43,722 nucleotides of DNA from an uncultured Porphyromonadaceae bacterium (GTDB lineage: Bacteria; Bacteroidota; Bacteroidia; Bacteroidales; Muribaculaceae), in NCBI GenBank assembly GCA_937901905.1, contig CALDIF010000027.1, forward strand, positions 1 through 43,722. The letters run 5' to 3'. Below, in pieces: positions 30,701 through 38,788 of this stretch. The notes under the pieces are model-generated. The model worked only from the letters and a program-made list of their open reading frames with translations. It was not told where the DNA came from and did not search any database. A program made the position numbers and the translations under genes. Within the stretch, counting starts at the first letter, position 1. Each line of letters starts with the position of its first letter.

Positions 30701-31482
30701 ACATCCTCATCGGCGAGGTTTTCCCATGCGTCCACGCACGCCGTGCCTTCGGGCAGCTGGAGGCGTTTCTCTACCACGCCCTCCACGAGCGCACCGCTTT
30801 GTGTGCCTCGGTAGTTGGTGGGGAGGTTTCGTGTAGATCCGAAGGCGTAGAGGCGGGTGGCGTATGCTCCCTCGGAGGCGGCTGCCTCCATTGTGTTAAT
30901 CAGCCCTCCGATTTCGAGCACCACCGGCGTGCCGTACTCGCATTTGCTCAGGTGTATTGTTCTGCCTTCAATCCACCACTCGGTGTCCCATGCCTGCGCT
31001 ATGTTGGTGAGCGCATCGAAGATGGTTGTGGCATCAAAGGTGAGGTTTTTCACCTCGGTGAGGCTTGGGTCGATGTCGTACTGCCAATTGTTGCCCAGCC
31101 CGAGCCGCTGCAGGTTGCTGATGATGATGTCCATGAAGTAGCCCGGGGTTTGTGTGAGCGACCAGCTTTTTTCTCTATTGCCACTCTGCCGGTTATAAAA
31201 CAAGACCAGCTGCTTCCATCGCTCCCATTCGGCGTGGAATTTGATATCGTAATCCCAGCCACCGTTGCCGGTGTTGAAGCGTGGACGGTCAAGGTTCACA
31301 ATCTCGTAGCGGTGGGTGCCGAAGCTCGGGGCGATATAAAAGCCCTTCCTGAATTGGACATGCTCGGCGAGCGTGAACTTGAGGCTCACGTATTCCTCCA
31401 CCATCAGTTCCTTGTGCCATTCGCAGCTGTCGCCGATTTCGACCGAGGCGATTATTGCTCCGTTGCGGTTGTAGATGTTCAT
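27709..31482 (-). CDS. Tail tip / baseplate protein (endopeptidase-tail type)
   Basis: The 1257-residue protein follows the distal tail protein (4-base overlap), which is the place of the tail-associated lysin or tip protein in long-tailed phages. The N-terminal 400 residues (IYNRNGAIIASVEIGDS, GTHRYEIVNLDRPRF, FDALTNIAQAWDTEWWIEG) match the gp27/gp44-like hub fold seen in siphovirus tips. A middle region around 560-640 has fibre-like linkers. Around 940-1000 comes a coiled stretch (EQTNDSITLAITNGLQEVGIAIN in two halves), and the C-terminus is globular. A cell-wall hydrolase motif is not seen, so I call it a structural tip protein. Confidence 0.8.
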   Translation of the reverse strand: MNIYNRNGAIIASVEIGDSCEWHKELMVEEYVSLKFTLAEHVQFRKGFYIAPSFGTHRYEIVNLDRPRFNTGNGGWDYDIKFHAEWERWKQLVLFYNRQSGNREKSWSLTQTPGYFMDIIISNLQRLGLGNNWQYDIDPSLTEVKNLTFDATTIFDALTNIAQAWDTEWWIEGRTIHLSKCEYGTPVVLEIGGLINTMEAAASEGAYATRLYAFGSTRNLPTNYRGTQSGALVEGVVEKRLQLPEGTACVDAWENLADEDVVEAVALFEDIYPRQVRQITAVTTKQYTDEIENEDGSTTREQWNAYRIEDDGFAFSEDYRLPDEELRIVFQAGSRLAGLDFAVNFIAAGQDDNANPCFEIIRNEDYGVPLPNDTLKPLVDDPYILYGFDTSYVSDNYVPAAEQELLEAARVKIAEMVKDDDTYTCNTDPVRCSGYTQDEYGDLIFSNADVVDLDIGQAVNLKNSVYFGEEQRPSRVRAFTKKLTDIYNCSYEVGYSARYSTIGNLQGEVKTITYGSNTYIATGSGGGSTITLIRQYDTTEATDNNAYSAKRADREFLHSSKADTASEKIVFNKGIEAGTFSRGSTGAAFYRDASGNWVVESDFFRVRKKLTAEEVEIMKTSHIGGRLMQTPAAMTISEREVTSTYYRCFFNKEDSDGNAIANMFAVNDLAYCETFNLVNNAYHIGNHFLWRKVTATGYDSTRGKYYIDLSKTDCLTGSDEPLVGDRIVTLGNTTDTTRQNAIIQAGAGNDSPFYRLYRGINTYSLPTPVVQISPEGSWITVTDTSGDSVRLGDLLDSLKDEMDSIRSQNDTQIELWFGDVAPTVSNEPASEWLTADEKQEHLKDIYYHRGAGLAYSWEETQSGYEWVLLTDRDVLEALQRANAAQDTADGKRRVFVARPRTDQAYDEGDLWVNAIFPATAQDGSGTFGDASGATHDYQNPLYNNDILRCVTAKATGVAFSIAHWRPVQQYFSSKIEQTNDSITLAITNGLQEVGIAINGQANKISLNAATTEVSDDLVVKRLETRPDTSVNSENKASVKIGGSLMEVVNEYGNVNIRIGVDENGYSILQFLNESGGVIYDLGVNGMSWNQLQGARFEPQTFIFLSANPNDVVHSSSAGTATTIYLYYAKRINGNIFGDGDMTAALAEEANGLWFNNGTNAGVIDNGSLINKATGLYQAQDARTRVIRSIAKYGSITDLQNDLTAQFGITDFSAFDFTLEDNQELLQYPIYYQEFMMFNNGVRSTRVEVWQVLPNPEH

Positions 31483-31919
31483 GCTTCCTCCTCTGCTTCT
31501 TGGGTTGTTGTGCGATTGCTCGGGTCGGGTTCATTCAGTTTTAAAATGAATTTTCCCAGCCTGCCGTTGTAGTTGCTGAATTGCTGGCATGAGACGTACT
31601 TGAGCCGGTATGTCACGTCTGCCTCGTATTTCGTCTGCAGCACGATGTCGCCTTGCTGGAGCTCGGTGACAAAGGCTCGGTATTGCTGTAGAAAATCAGG
31701 CAGGCTCGCTGCCTTGATGAAGACCGTGAGCGTGAGGTCACGCTCATCGACCATCGGGGTTGTCGGCTTCACCTTTTTGCCGGCGGTGAGCGGTGACTTG
31801 TTGATGATGTACTCCTTCAAGGGCGCAGGGGTCATGAGCGCGGAGAGCCCTGTGCTGTCCATGAAGACGCCCCAGGTGGTGTAGGCATCTTGGTTGTTGA
31901 TTATCAGTTCGCCTGTCAT
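31479..31919 (-). CDS. Distal tail-like protein, 146 aa
   Basis: The 146-residue protein lies between the tape measure and the tail tip, the usual place of the distal tail (Dit) protein that closes the tube and connects the tip. The sequence is beta-rich (ELIINNQDAYTTWGVF, LTLTVFIKAASLPDFLQQY, DVTYRLKYVSCQQF, FILKLNEP), fitting the N-terminal belt domain of Dit-like proteins. It overlaps both neighbours by 4 bases. The C-terminus is acidic (TTTQEAEEEA). Assignment rests on position and fold-like pattern. Confidence 0.65.
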   Translation of the reverse strand: MTGELIINNQDAYTTWGVFMDSTGLSALMTPAPLKEYIINKSPLTAGKKVKPTTPMVDERDLTLTVFIKAASLPDFLQQYRAFVTELQQGDIVLQTKYEADVTYRLKYVSCQQFSNYNGRLGKFILKLNEPDPSNRTTTQEAEEEA

Positions 31920-34900
31920 AGCTTGTCAGTGTTTCGTTTAATCGATGCGATATCCTCCCTGATGCCGTAGAGTTCCCGGGTGTTCTTGGCTATCGCCTCG
32001 AGGTTGTTGTTTGCTATCACGATGAGGTTTGTCATCTCGCTGAGTTGTGTTCCTCGGTCGGCTTGGCTGGCTCGGATTGCCGCCACGTCCACGATGTGGC
32101 TGGAGAGCATTTCCTCGATGTGGGTTGTGGACATCTGTACCGCCGTGAAGCGTCCGTTAAGCTCATCGATGCTGTCTTGGCTGGCGGTGGTAAAGCCTCG
32201 CTTGGTGCTATCCTGTCCCTCGGTGTTTGTCCAGCCAAAGGCATCACGTAGGGCGTTGCGCTCGGCAATCCCTTGCTGCACGATGTTGTCCCATTGCTCC
32301 TTCAAGGCGTTGGTTTCGGCTTGAGTCATGCCGTTCTCCATCGCTGTAGCAAATGACTTGTACCAATCCTTGAGAAGCGGCTCGTAGGTGTCGCTCACCA
32401 TAGCATTGATGATGGCTTGCTGCATGTACTTCTCGAAGTTCTTGCTGAAGTCGCTTGATTTCGAGTCCATGTCCATGAGTGCACTGGTGAATTCGTCCAC
32501 AATGCTATCGAGCGATGTGCCGGACATCTTCTCGAAGTATGCGTCCTCGGCTTCTTGGAGTTGCCTCCAATAGTCTATATAATCGTCCATGAATTGGGCA
32601 GCGTCTTGGTAGCCATCATCGGCGAGGCTCTTTATCAAGCCGTAGATTTCCGGGGCTTCCTTGGCGACCTTGTACATCTGCTCGCTGGAGAGATTAAAAA
32701 AGTCCGATGCCGAGCGCACGCTGTGTCCCACGATTTGGGTCACTCGCTGCCATTGCTGTGTGGTGACTTTGTCGTTGATTTTGCTGTTGCTCGAGTGCTT
32801 GCCTCCAACACCAAGGAAGCCGTTACTATAGGCGGCTGCGCTTCGTGACATCATTTCCTGTGTGTTCGCCATAGATTTGTTGATGTCGTCCTGTATCTTG
32901 TTGTAGGTTTCGAGGGCGTTGGCGGTGGAGCCTTCCTTCATCTCATCTGTCAGCTCATCCACGGCGAAGCGCAGGGCTTCGTTGCTGGCGGTCAGTCGCT
33001 CGATGTCATCGAGGAGGTTCTTGTCGCTTGAGCCGAAGCCGGCCAATCCCCAAGCTCCGAGGGCTTCTCCGAGGGTGCGGAGGCTTCCGTACACGCCATT
33101 GGCGACACCCATGAAGTTGCTACTCTTTAGGCTCTCCCATGCCTGTGTCGCATATTGGCTGGACTCTGCAAGCGAGTTGAAACCTTTGCCAAACTTGGTA
33201 TCCTCTAGCCCCATCTGTTTGAAGATCTCATTTGCCGATTGCACGTTGTCGTTCACTTTGTGGACAATCTTGTCGGTGGCGGCTACAGTGTTTGCTATGT
33301 TCCCTCCGGCGGCTTCGGCGGCTTCGGCGGCTTCGCCCTGCGCTGTGCCGAGTGCCTCGGTACTCTCGGTGAGTGCGCCCTCGGCTTTGTTGAGCTCGCC
33401 GAACAGCTTGGACAGCCGGAGTGTCGATTGGTTGTCGCCTTTGAATAAATCCATGATGCCCTGCATGTTCCCCATCGAGATTTCTCCTTCGTAGGTTTTG
33501 CCTTTGCTTGTCAGGAAGTCTGTTATTTCCTGCTGGGCATCTATGATATCAACAAGTCTCTCTTTTTGTTTCCCTTCGGCTTCTATCAGTCGTTCCTGTG
33601 CGGCGGCAGCTTCCTCGATGAGTCGTTTTTGTTCTTCGAGCTCGGGTATGACAAGACCGAAGACTTCCCTCCATCCGCTCTGCCGTTTGGTGATTTGCCT
33701 CTCGACATTGGCGAGCTGCTCGGCTATCACCTTGGCATTCTCGGCGGAGATGTCCTTCACGCTGAGGGCATCCTTGAGCTGCTTCTTGAGCGTCTGCAGC
33801 GTTTTCAGCGACACGCTGTCGAGGTTGCTGAATACCTGCTCCCAGTTGATGTCCTTCTTGAATTTCTCCATGTCGAGGTTCTGCAGGGCTTCCTGCATCT
33901 GTCGCTGGAGGGTGAGTTTCTCGCCCTCGGTGGTGGCAGCTGCTATCTTGGCGTTGAAGTCATCGGTGATGGCTTTTTTCTTTTCCTCATAGTCGCCGTA
34001 CTCCCTCAAGAATTCTCGCATCGCCTGTTGCTCTACCTTGAAGCGTTCCTCCACGCCTCGCCGGTACTCCATGTTGGCACTCTTGTACATCGAGCCTGTG
34101 GTGACATCAAAGACGGGCATGCCGTCCTTGCCGATGGTCATTGTGCCGTATAGTGCCTGTTCTGCTTCGCTGGGCATGTAGTCCTTGTAGTCGTACTTGA
34201 AGACCTTCTTCTCGTTCTTTGGGTCAGCCTCGAAGAGTCGCCGGGCTTGGTTGATTTTCTCTTGGATGAGGTCTTCGTATCCTCGGCGGATTTCTTCCTG
34301 TTGCTTTTCAAAGTTGAGCTTCAGCTGGCGTATGGTTTTCTCGTTGCCTTCTTCCAGCAGATTTATCTCGTTCTGCTCGGTTTCGAAGGCAAGATCTTTG
34401 GCAGCTCGCTCTCTGTCCCTGGCTTGTTCTTCCCTTAGTTCTTTGATCTCTTGTTCCTTTTTTTCTCTCTTGAGTTTTTCATCAGCGGGATTGTTGTGGC
34501 TGCTTTTTCTTCCGCTTGAGCGGCTCTCTGCGTATGATTTTTTGTGGGAAGATAGCTCTTTCTCGAGTTTGCCGATTTGGTTGTTGTAATCTGTCCATTC
34601 GGCTGAACCGAATGCGCTATTATCTCTTTTCTTCTTGAGGTCGCTGAGTCGCTTTGACAGTTCTGCGTCCGACCCTGCTGTCAGCGTTTCGCCCATGAGG
34701 TTCTTAATGCTGTTTAGCAAAGACTCGAGGTATTCAAGGCGTGACGTGTCACCCACTTCCGGTTGGAGCTTCCGGGCGTTGATTTCGTCCATCTCGCCCT
34801 TGATGCTTTGGAGTGCTGCTTCGAGTTGTTCGTAGTTCATGCCCTTGATGCTCTCGTTGGTTATCTCGGCTGCCTGTTCAACGGCGGCGGAGTAACCTTT

Positions 34901-37171
34901 GAGCTGCGCCTGCGCACGATACAATTCTTTATTTGCATTTAAGAAGCCCTTGGCTGATGTGTCCACGTAATCGTATAAATCATCGTGAAAGGCTTTGATT
35001 TCCTCGTCTGTCGCACCCATTCCCCGGAGCATTTCCTCGATTGCCTCCACCTCTCCTCCGATAATTTTTTTTACATCTGCGTGGGGTTCGGCTAATGCAT
35101 CGGCAATGGCTTGGCTGTGTTCCGCCATATGGGTGGTGATGGTCATCCATGCGGCATCTGTTATTTGTTGGATGTGCGTGCTGGCTTCGTCCACGGTTCT
35201 GTAGACTGTGACCATTACGCCATCTTTCGCTTCTTCTTCTACCTCTTTTACTACCTCGTGTGTCGCTTCATGCGCTTTTTCCACCAGCTTATCCATCGCC
35301 TTGGCTTCTGCGTCCATTGCATCTTTTTTCGCCTTGCTTGAGGCTTCGGCTAGGATTTTGGCGGCGGACTGTTCCTTGATAGCTTCGGTGAGCTCATCGA
35401 GTTTCTTTTTCTGCTCCTGAATGGTGTCATTCACTTTTAGCTCTGTAGTGTTATAGGCTTGTGCGATTTTGTTGATATTGTTTAGTGCTTGTGCGTGCGC
35501 CTTTGTTCCTGCTTTGGTGTGGTCGAGAATTGCTTTGTATTGAGCGAGTTGGTTTTGCTCCTTGGTGACCGCTTCCCTGAATTTATTGAGCGCATCGGTG
35601 CTTTTCTCGGTTTCCTTTTTGAACATTGACAACAATCCGATGAGCGAGGTGATTGCCACAAGTGCCATGCCGAATGGGTTGGACATGAAGGCCGCCTTCA
35701 AGCTGTTCATCGCTGTGGTTGCCATCTGTGTCGCTGCAGTCCACAGCCCCGTGGCGGCAGTGGACTTGTTTTTGTTGATGACATCGAGCTCTGTTTGCAG
35801 GTTGTTTAGCTTTTGCTGTGCTGTGGCTTTATTGGTTGCTGTTGCCGCCACCTCCTGCGCCGCTGCAAATTTCATGTCGGCGGCGGTTGCCATATCCTTC
35901 TTGGCGGCGGCGAGCTCGGTTTCGGCGGCGGCTATCCGGGTTGCGTCACCGCTGGCTTGAGCTGCGACCAGCTCTGTTTCGGCGGCTGTGACTCGTTGTG
36001 CGCTGCTGCTCATTATCTGCGCCGCTGTTTCGGCATCGGCGATTGCTTGGGAGTGTGCAGCTTCAGCTACGGCGAGCTTGGCTTGCAGTTCCTGCTGGAT
36101 TGCCATGATTTCGGCTTCAATTGCCGACACCTCTCCCTGCTTGGCGGCTGTGTTGGCTTCGGTCGCAGCCGTGTCGGTTTGAGTAGCTGAATACTTGGCT
36201 GCGAGGGTTTGCAGCTCCTGCTGCCGGGCAGCCTCTATGGCAGCTTCCTGACCGGCTATCATGTTTTGATATGCCTGTATAATCATGAGGCTTCCCTTGT
36301 ATTCGCCATAGGCTGCGACCACGGTGAGGATTGCTGTGCCGAGCTTGTCGAAATTCTTCACGGCATCGGTAGCAAGGTCAATCACTCCAAGGAACACGCC
36401 CTCGCTTTGCTCGCCCATGCTGTTGAGCGCATCTTGCCATGCGCCCTCAAGGTTACTCATTGCTCCGTTCAAGCCCTTGCTCTGCTTTTCGAGCATTCCT
36501 GCAAATTGACCGCCCTCGCCTGAAGCTGATTTAAAGGCGTCGGCTACCATCTTTGCACTGATTGCTCCTTGGCTCATTTGTTCCTTTAGTTCTGCTACCG
36601 TTTTCCCGGTCTTCTTGCTGATCTCGTTCAGCGGATTGAAGCCTGCATTAATCATCTGCAGGAGGTCTTGCCCCATGAGCTTCCCGGTGGCGGACATCTG
36701 CGAGAAGGCTAGAGCCAGCGATTGGAACTTTTGCGAGTTTCCCATGGAGATGTCACCTAATGCCTGAAGCATGGGCATCACCTCCTCAGCGGCTATACCG
36801 AAGCCGAGCATCGTCTGCGCCGCTCCGGCGAGGTCGCCCAGCTGCATAGGCGTGGAAACGGCGAAGTTTTTCATCTCATTGAAGAGGGATACCGCCTTTT
36901 CCTGTGAGCCCAGCAACACCTCGAAGGAGATTTGCAGGCTCTGCATCTCACCTCGTACTCGCAAAATTTCGCTTGCGAATTGTTGCGCCTTGTCCACGGC
37001 GAAGTATGCACCGATGGCTCCACCTGCTTTTTTGAAGGCGGAGTCGATATCGTTGCCCACCTGTTCGGCATGCTGTCCGATGCTGTCAAATTGTCGGTTT
37101 ACCTGTGCCGCTCCGTTTCGGAGCTGGCTGTCATCGAGCCCGATGATGTAATCCATTCTTCCGTCTGCCAT
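31916..37171 (-). CDS. Tail tape measure protein
   Basis: The 1751-residue protein sets tail length and is ejected ahead of DNA. Residues about 60-260 carry the tape-measure N-terminal domain (SFEVLLGSQEKAVSLFNEMKNFA in two halves, STPMQLGDLAGAAQTMLGFG, GQDLLQMINAGFNPLNEIS). About 320-480 is Ala/Glu-rich coiled coil. A hydrophobic segment lies near 490-520 (NPFGMALVAITSLIGLLSMF), and long charged coiled coils follow to about 1200. The gene would predict a tail of roughly 250-260 nm at 0.15 nm per residue, which is inference. It starts 12 bases after the end of the frameshifted chaperone ORF. A short in-frame 9-bp tandem repeat lies at 33308-33334. Confidence 0.95.
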   Translation of the reverse strand: MADGRMDYIIGLDDSQLRNGAAQVNRQFDSIGQHAEQVGNDIDSAFKKAGGAIGAYFAVDKAQQFASEILRVRGEMQSLQISFEVLLGSQEKAVSLFNEMKNFAVSTPMQLGDLAGAAQTMLGFGIAAEEVMPMLQALGDISMGNSQKFQSLALAFSQMSATGKLMGQDLLQMINAGFNPLNEISKKTGKTVAELKEQMSQGAISAKMVADAFKSASGEGGQFAGMLEKQSKGLNGAMSNLEGAWQDALNSMGEQSEGVFLGVIDLATDAVKNFDKLGTAILTVVAAYGEYKGSLMIIQAYQNMIAGQEAAIEAARQQELQTLAAKYSATQTDTAATEANTAAKQGEVSAIEAEIMAIQQELQAKLAVAEAAHSQAIADAETAAQIMSSSAQRVTAAETELVAAQASGDATRIAAAETELAAAKKDMATAADMKFAAAQEVAATATNKATAQQKLNNLQTELDVINKNKSTAATGLWTAATQMATTAMNSLKAAFMSNPFGMALVAITSLIGLLSMFKKETEKSTDALNKFREAVTKEQNQLAQYKAILDHTKAGTKAHAQALNNINKIAQAYNTTELKVNDTIQEQKKKLDELTEAIKEQSAAKILAEASSKAKKDAMDAEAKAMDKLVEKAHEATHEVVKEVEEEAKDGVMVTVYRTVDEASTHIQQITDAAWMTITTHMAEHSQAIADALAEPHADVKKIIGGEVEAIEEMLRGMGATDEEIKAFHDDLYDYVDTSAKGFLNANKELYRAQAQLKGYSAAVEQAAEITNESIKGMNYEQLEAALQSIKGEMDEINARKLQPEVGDTSRLEYLESLLNSIKNLMGETLTAGSDAELSKRLSDLKKKRDNSAFGSAEWTDYNNQIGKLEKELSSHKKSYAESRSSGRKSSHNNPADEKLKREKKEQEIKELREEQARDRERAAKDLAFETEQNEINLLEEGNEKTIRQLKLNFEKQQEEIRRGYEDLIQEKINQARRLFEADPKNEKKVFKYDYKDYMPSEAEQALYGTMTIGKDGMPVFDVTTGSMYKSANMEYRRGVEERFKVEQQAMREFLREYGDYEEKKKAITDDFNAKIAAATTEGEKLTLQRQMQEALQNLDMEKFKKDINWEQVFSNLDSVSLKTLQTLKKQLKDALSVKDISAENAKVIAEQLANVERQITKRQSGWREVFGLVIPELEEQKRLIEEAAAAQERLIEAEGKQKERLVDIIDAQQEITDFLTSKGKTYEGEISMGNMQGIMDLFKGDNQSTLRLSKLFGELNKAEGALTESTEALGTAQGEAAEAAEAAGGNIANTVAATDKIVHKVNDNVQSANEIFKQMGLEDTKFGKGFNSLAESSQYATQAWESLKSSNFMGVANGVYGSLRTLGEALGAWGLAGFGSSDKNLLDDIERLTASNEALRFAVDELTDEMKEGSTANALETYNKIQDDINKSMANTQEMMSRSAAAYSNGFLGVGGKHSSNSKINDKVTTQQWQRVTQIVGHSVRSASDFFNLSSEQMYKVAKEAPEIYGLIKSLADDGYQDAAQFMDDYIDYWRQLQEAEDAYFEKMSGTSLDSIVDEFTSALMDMDSKSSDFSKNFEKYMQQAIINAMVSDTYEPLLKDWYKSFATAMENGMTQAETNALKEQWDNIVQQGIAERNALRDAFGWTNTEGQDSTKRGFTTASQDSIDELNGRFTAVQMSTTHIEEMLSSHIVDVAAIRASQADRGTQLSEMTNLIVIANNNLEAIAKNTRELYGIREDIASIKRNTDKL
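33308..33334. repeat. Three tandem copies of a 9-bp unit inside the tape measure gene
   Basis: GGCGGCTTC is repeated three times in a row and encodes EAA repeats on the minus strand. Slippage would change the protein by three residues without breaking the frame. Confidence 0.8.
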
Positions 37172-37183
37172 GTTGCTTCGGTG

Positions 37184-37941
37184 TTATCGGACGTAGATTT
37201 CCTCGCTGTCCTGTTTGATTTGTTTGAAATTCTCAGGGTTGTTGGCATCGATGGAGTCGTTCCACTCATCCTTTCTATTGTCTTTGTCGTAGTCGTAATA
37301 GGGTGCGGCGTAGCCGTAGAGGGTGGCGTTCTCGTAGCTCATCTCGTAGAGGACGTGCTCGGGTGGGACACCGATGTTTTTGGCGAGCCCGAGGACGACT
37401 GCCCATACGCTGTCGTTTGGCTCTCCACTCCGCTTTTTGTCGGCTTTAGGATGTCCGCTTCGGTCTTGAGCGAAGTGGTAAGCGCAAAAAAACCGCTAAT
37501 GTTCAGCTTGCCGAGCCGGGTGCTGATGATAGCCACGGCATCGCTCACATCGAGGTTGTCGAGTGCCTGCTCTGCGATGTGGTCGTACTCGAGCTTCGTG
37601 GTCGCAGCCTTGGTTCGCTTCCAAAATTGCCACCAGCGTTGGACTGGAGCTTCAAGGGTGACGTGCCGCTTCTCCTTTATTCGTTTTGCTCCCAAAATCA
37701 GACAAGCGAGGATTTTTCCAATCACTCGCTCGTCCTTTGCCCCTTGCAGCACGGCATGGACTACGCCGCTGGAGTCCACCTGGGTAGGGAATGTAGGGAG
37801 TTCTGCTACGAGCTCGCTCACCATGATGATCGTGGCAAGCGTGGGCTTGCCGTAGGTGTATTGCGTGCCGCCGATGTTGATGGTTTCCTCATCTGTTTCA
37901 AGGATTGCTCGGGCGGTTCTTTGTTCGATGGTTTGTGCCAT
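37184..37941 (-). CDS. Predicted -1 frameshift product of the tail assembly chaperone (G-T type)
   Basis: The frame -1 to the chaperone gene is open from a TAG just upstream of a T7 run (37492-37486) to TAA at 37186-37184. It has no start codon near its beginning. In the zero frame the run reads T TTT TTT, a perfect slippery heptamer. Slipping there joins residues 1-152 to 100 new residues for a 252-residue protein. The new part reads as real protein (VWAVVLGLAKNIGVPPEHVLYEMSYENATLYGYA, given here as VWAVVLGLAKN, IGVPPEHVLYE, MSYENATLYGYA). It ends 12 bases before the tape measure start, as in lambda gpGT. A second possible slip site is ACAAAAAG at 37440-37433. Confidence 0.75.
37339..37941 (-). 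CDS. Tail assembly chaperone (G-type), 200 aa
   Basis: The zero-frame product lies between the tail tube gene and the tape measure, the place of tail assembly chaperones in long-tailed phages. The sequence is helical (TIEQRTARAILET, LATIIMVSELVAEL, IGKILACLILGAKRIKEK, DAVAIISTRLGKLNISGFFALTTS). The last 40 residues are Ser/Thr/Pro-rich and look partly like out-of-frame sequence, because the -1 frame becomes the coding one. In lambda both the short G and the fused G-T forms are needed in a fixed ratio for tail assembly on the tape measure. The start at 37941 follows a structured leader. Confidence 0.85.
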   Translation of the reverse strand: MAQTIEQRTARAILETDEETINIGGTQYTYGKPTLATIIMVSELVAELPTFPTQVDSSGVVHAVLQGAKDERVIGKILACLILGAKRIKEKRHVTLEAPVQRWWQFWKRTKAATTKLEYDHIAEQALDNLDVSDAVAIISTRLGKLNISGFFALTTSLKTEADILKPTKSGVESQTTAYGQSSSGSPKTSVSHPSTSSTR

Positions 37942-37969
37942 ATTGTTTCTTTGTTAGGATGTCGCTCGA

Positions 37970-38015
37970 TGAGGCGGCCGGAGTTGAACCGGCTGTATCC
38001 GATTGGCCCGCCTCA
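37970..38015 (-). other. tRNA acceptor/T-arm-like stem-loop upstream of the chaperone gene
   Basis: On the minus strand TGAGGCG (38015-38009) pairs over 7 bp with CGCCTCA (37976-37970). Nested in it, GCCGG-TTCAACT-CCGGC (37993-37977) forms a 5-bp stem with a 7-nt loop that fits the T-loop consensus TTCRANY, including the G-C closing pair. The remaining 15 bases replace the D and anticodon arms. It is 29 bases before the start of the chaperone gene. It may be a stable leader structure; similarity to the upper half of a tRNA may be chance. Confidence 0.5.
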
Positions 38016-38071
38016 AGCTCTCGCCGGTGGCGTGTCTTGATGTATGAGCAGGCTTTTACGCCTCAAGTAAT

Positions 38072-38101
38072 GGGCGGCGGCTTCGGGGTGTGTCGCCGCC
38101 C
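38072..38101. other. GC-rich hairpin after the tail tube gene
   Basis: GGGCGGCG at 38072-38079 pairs perfectly with CGCCGCCC at 38094-38101 around a 14-nt loop, 33 bases beyond the stop of the tail tube gene. There is no T-run. It could slow RNA polymerase or protect the 3' end of the abundant tube mRNA. Confidence 0.5.
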
Positions 38102-38133
38102 ATGGGGAGTTGTGTAGAATAGGTGGGGCGTTA

Positions 38134-38784
38134 TCAGATCGCAGCTGCAATCTCGTAGTAGGTTTTGCCGTTCACGGCCGTGGTGTCCCAGGTGAGGCGA
38201 TAATTGCCACTGCCGTCTTCCTCATAGTAACCAGCCGTCTTGGGGTTGGCTGCCGGCTCTGCCACCGCTGAGTAGGTGGAGGCGGCTGAAGGCTTCGTAA
38301 AGATGGAGTACCAATAGTCGCCCTCGCCCTTGAGGATTTCAAAGTCGATGTCGGCGTAGTTGCCTTCCTCCTCGCTCCAGCCGGGCTTGTAGGTGATTGA
38401 GGTCTTGGGTGCTTTGATTCCCTTTGCGCCCACGTTCTTGGGGGTGAGCTTCACGCTCCATTCGCCATCGACCACGTGTGTCTTCACGCCGTAGTCATCG
38501 TTCAGACCCGTGCCTGCCACGCCGATGCCGAGCAGGGTGAGCAGACTTGCCTCGGGTTCAATCACTCGGGTGGTGAGCTTGAAGCCACCCTCTTGTTGTT
38601 CACGTGCCACACGCTTGCCGCCTGTGGCGATTGCTTCAAGGACATCGCCATCGCTTGGCTCGAGGCTGGAGGACTTGTCCTTAATAGTGCCGATGCTGGT
38701 CAGCGAGGCTGCAAATGCATCGTTTGCCCCGGTGTTGCCGATTTCGATGCTGCACTCCGACCATGCCATTATTTTCTTTGCCAT
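38134..38784 (-). CDS. Major tail tube protein
   Basis: The 216-residue protein precedes the tail assembly chaperone and tape measure genes, the standard position of the tube protein. The N-terminal 140 residues are beta-rich with alternating polarity (AWSECSIEIGNTGAND, GGFKLTTRVIEPEASLLTLLG, EWSVKLTPKNVGAK, SITYKPGWSEEEGNYADIDF). The final 60 residues (YSAVAEPAANPKTAGYYEED, RLTWDTTAVNGKTYYEI) resemble a small surface-exposed beta domain added at the C-terminus. Two strong stem-loops follow the gene, which fits the need for much more tube protein than chaperone. Confidence 0.8.
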   Translation of the reverse strand: MAKKIMAWSECSIEIGNTGANDAFAASLTSIGTIKDKSSSLEPSDGDVLEAIATGGKRVAREQQEGGFKLTTRVIEPEASLLTLLGIGVAGTGLNDDYGVKTHVVDGEWSVKLTPKNVGAKGIKAPKTSITYKPGWSEEEGNYADIDFEILKGEGDYWYSIFTKPSAASTYSAVAEPAANPKTAGYYEEDGSGNYRLTWDTTAVNGKTYYEIAAAI

Positions 38785-38788
38785 TGTG

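Noticed and set aside
29878..31572. 564-residue plus-strand ORF
   Set aside because: It is the antisense shadow of the tail-tip gene, rich in Val/Ala/Cys/His runs without a fold pattern. The minus-strand gene is convincing. Similar long antisense ORFs at 40319-41599, 41669-42787 and 22222-22863 are rejected for the same reason.
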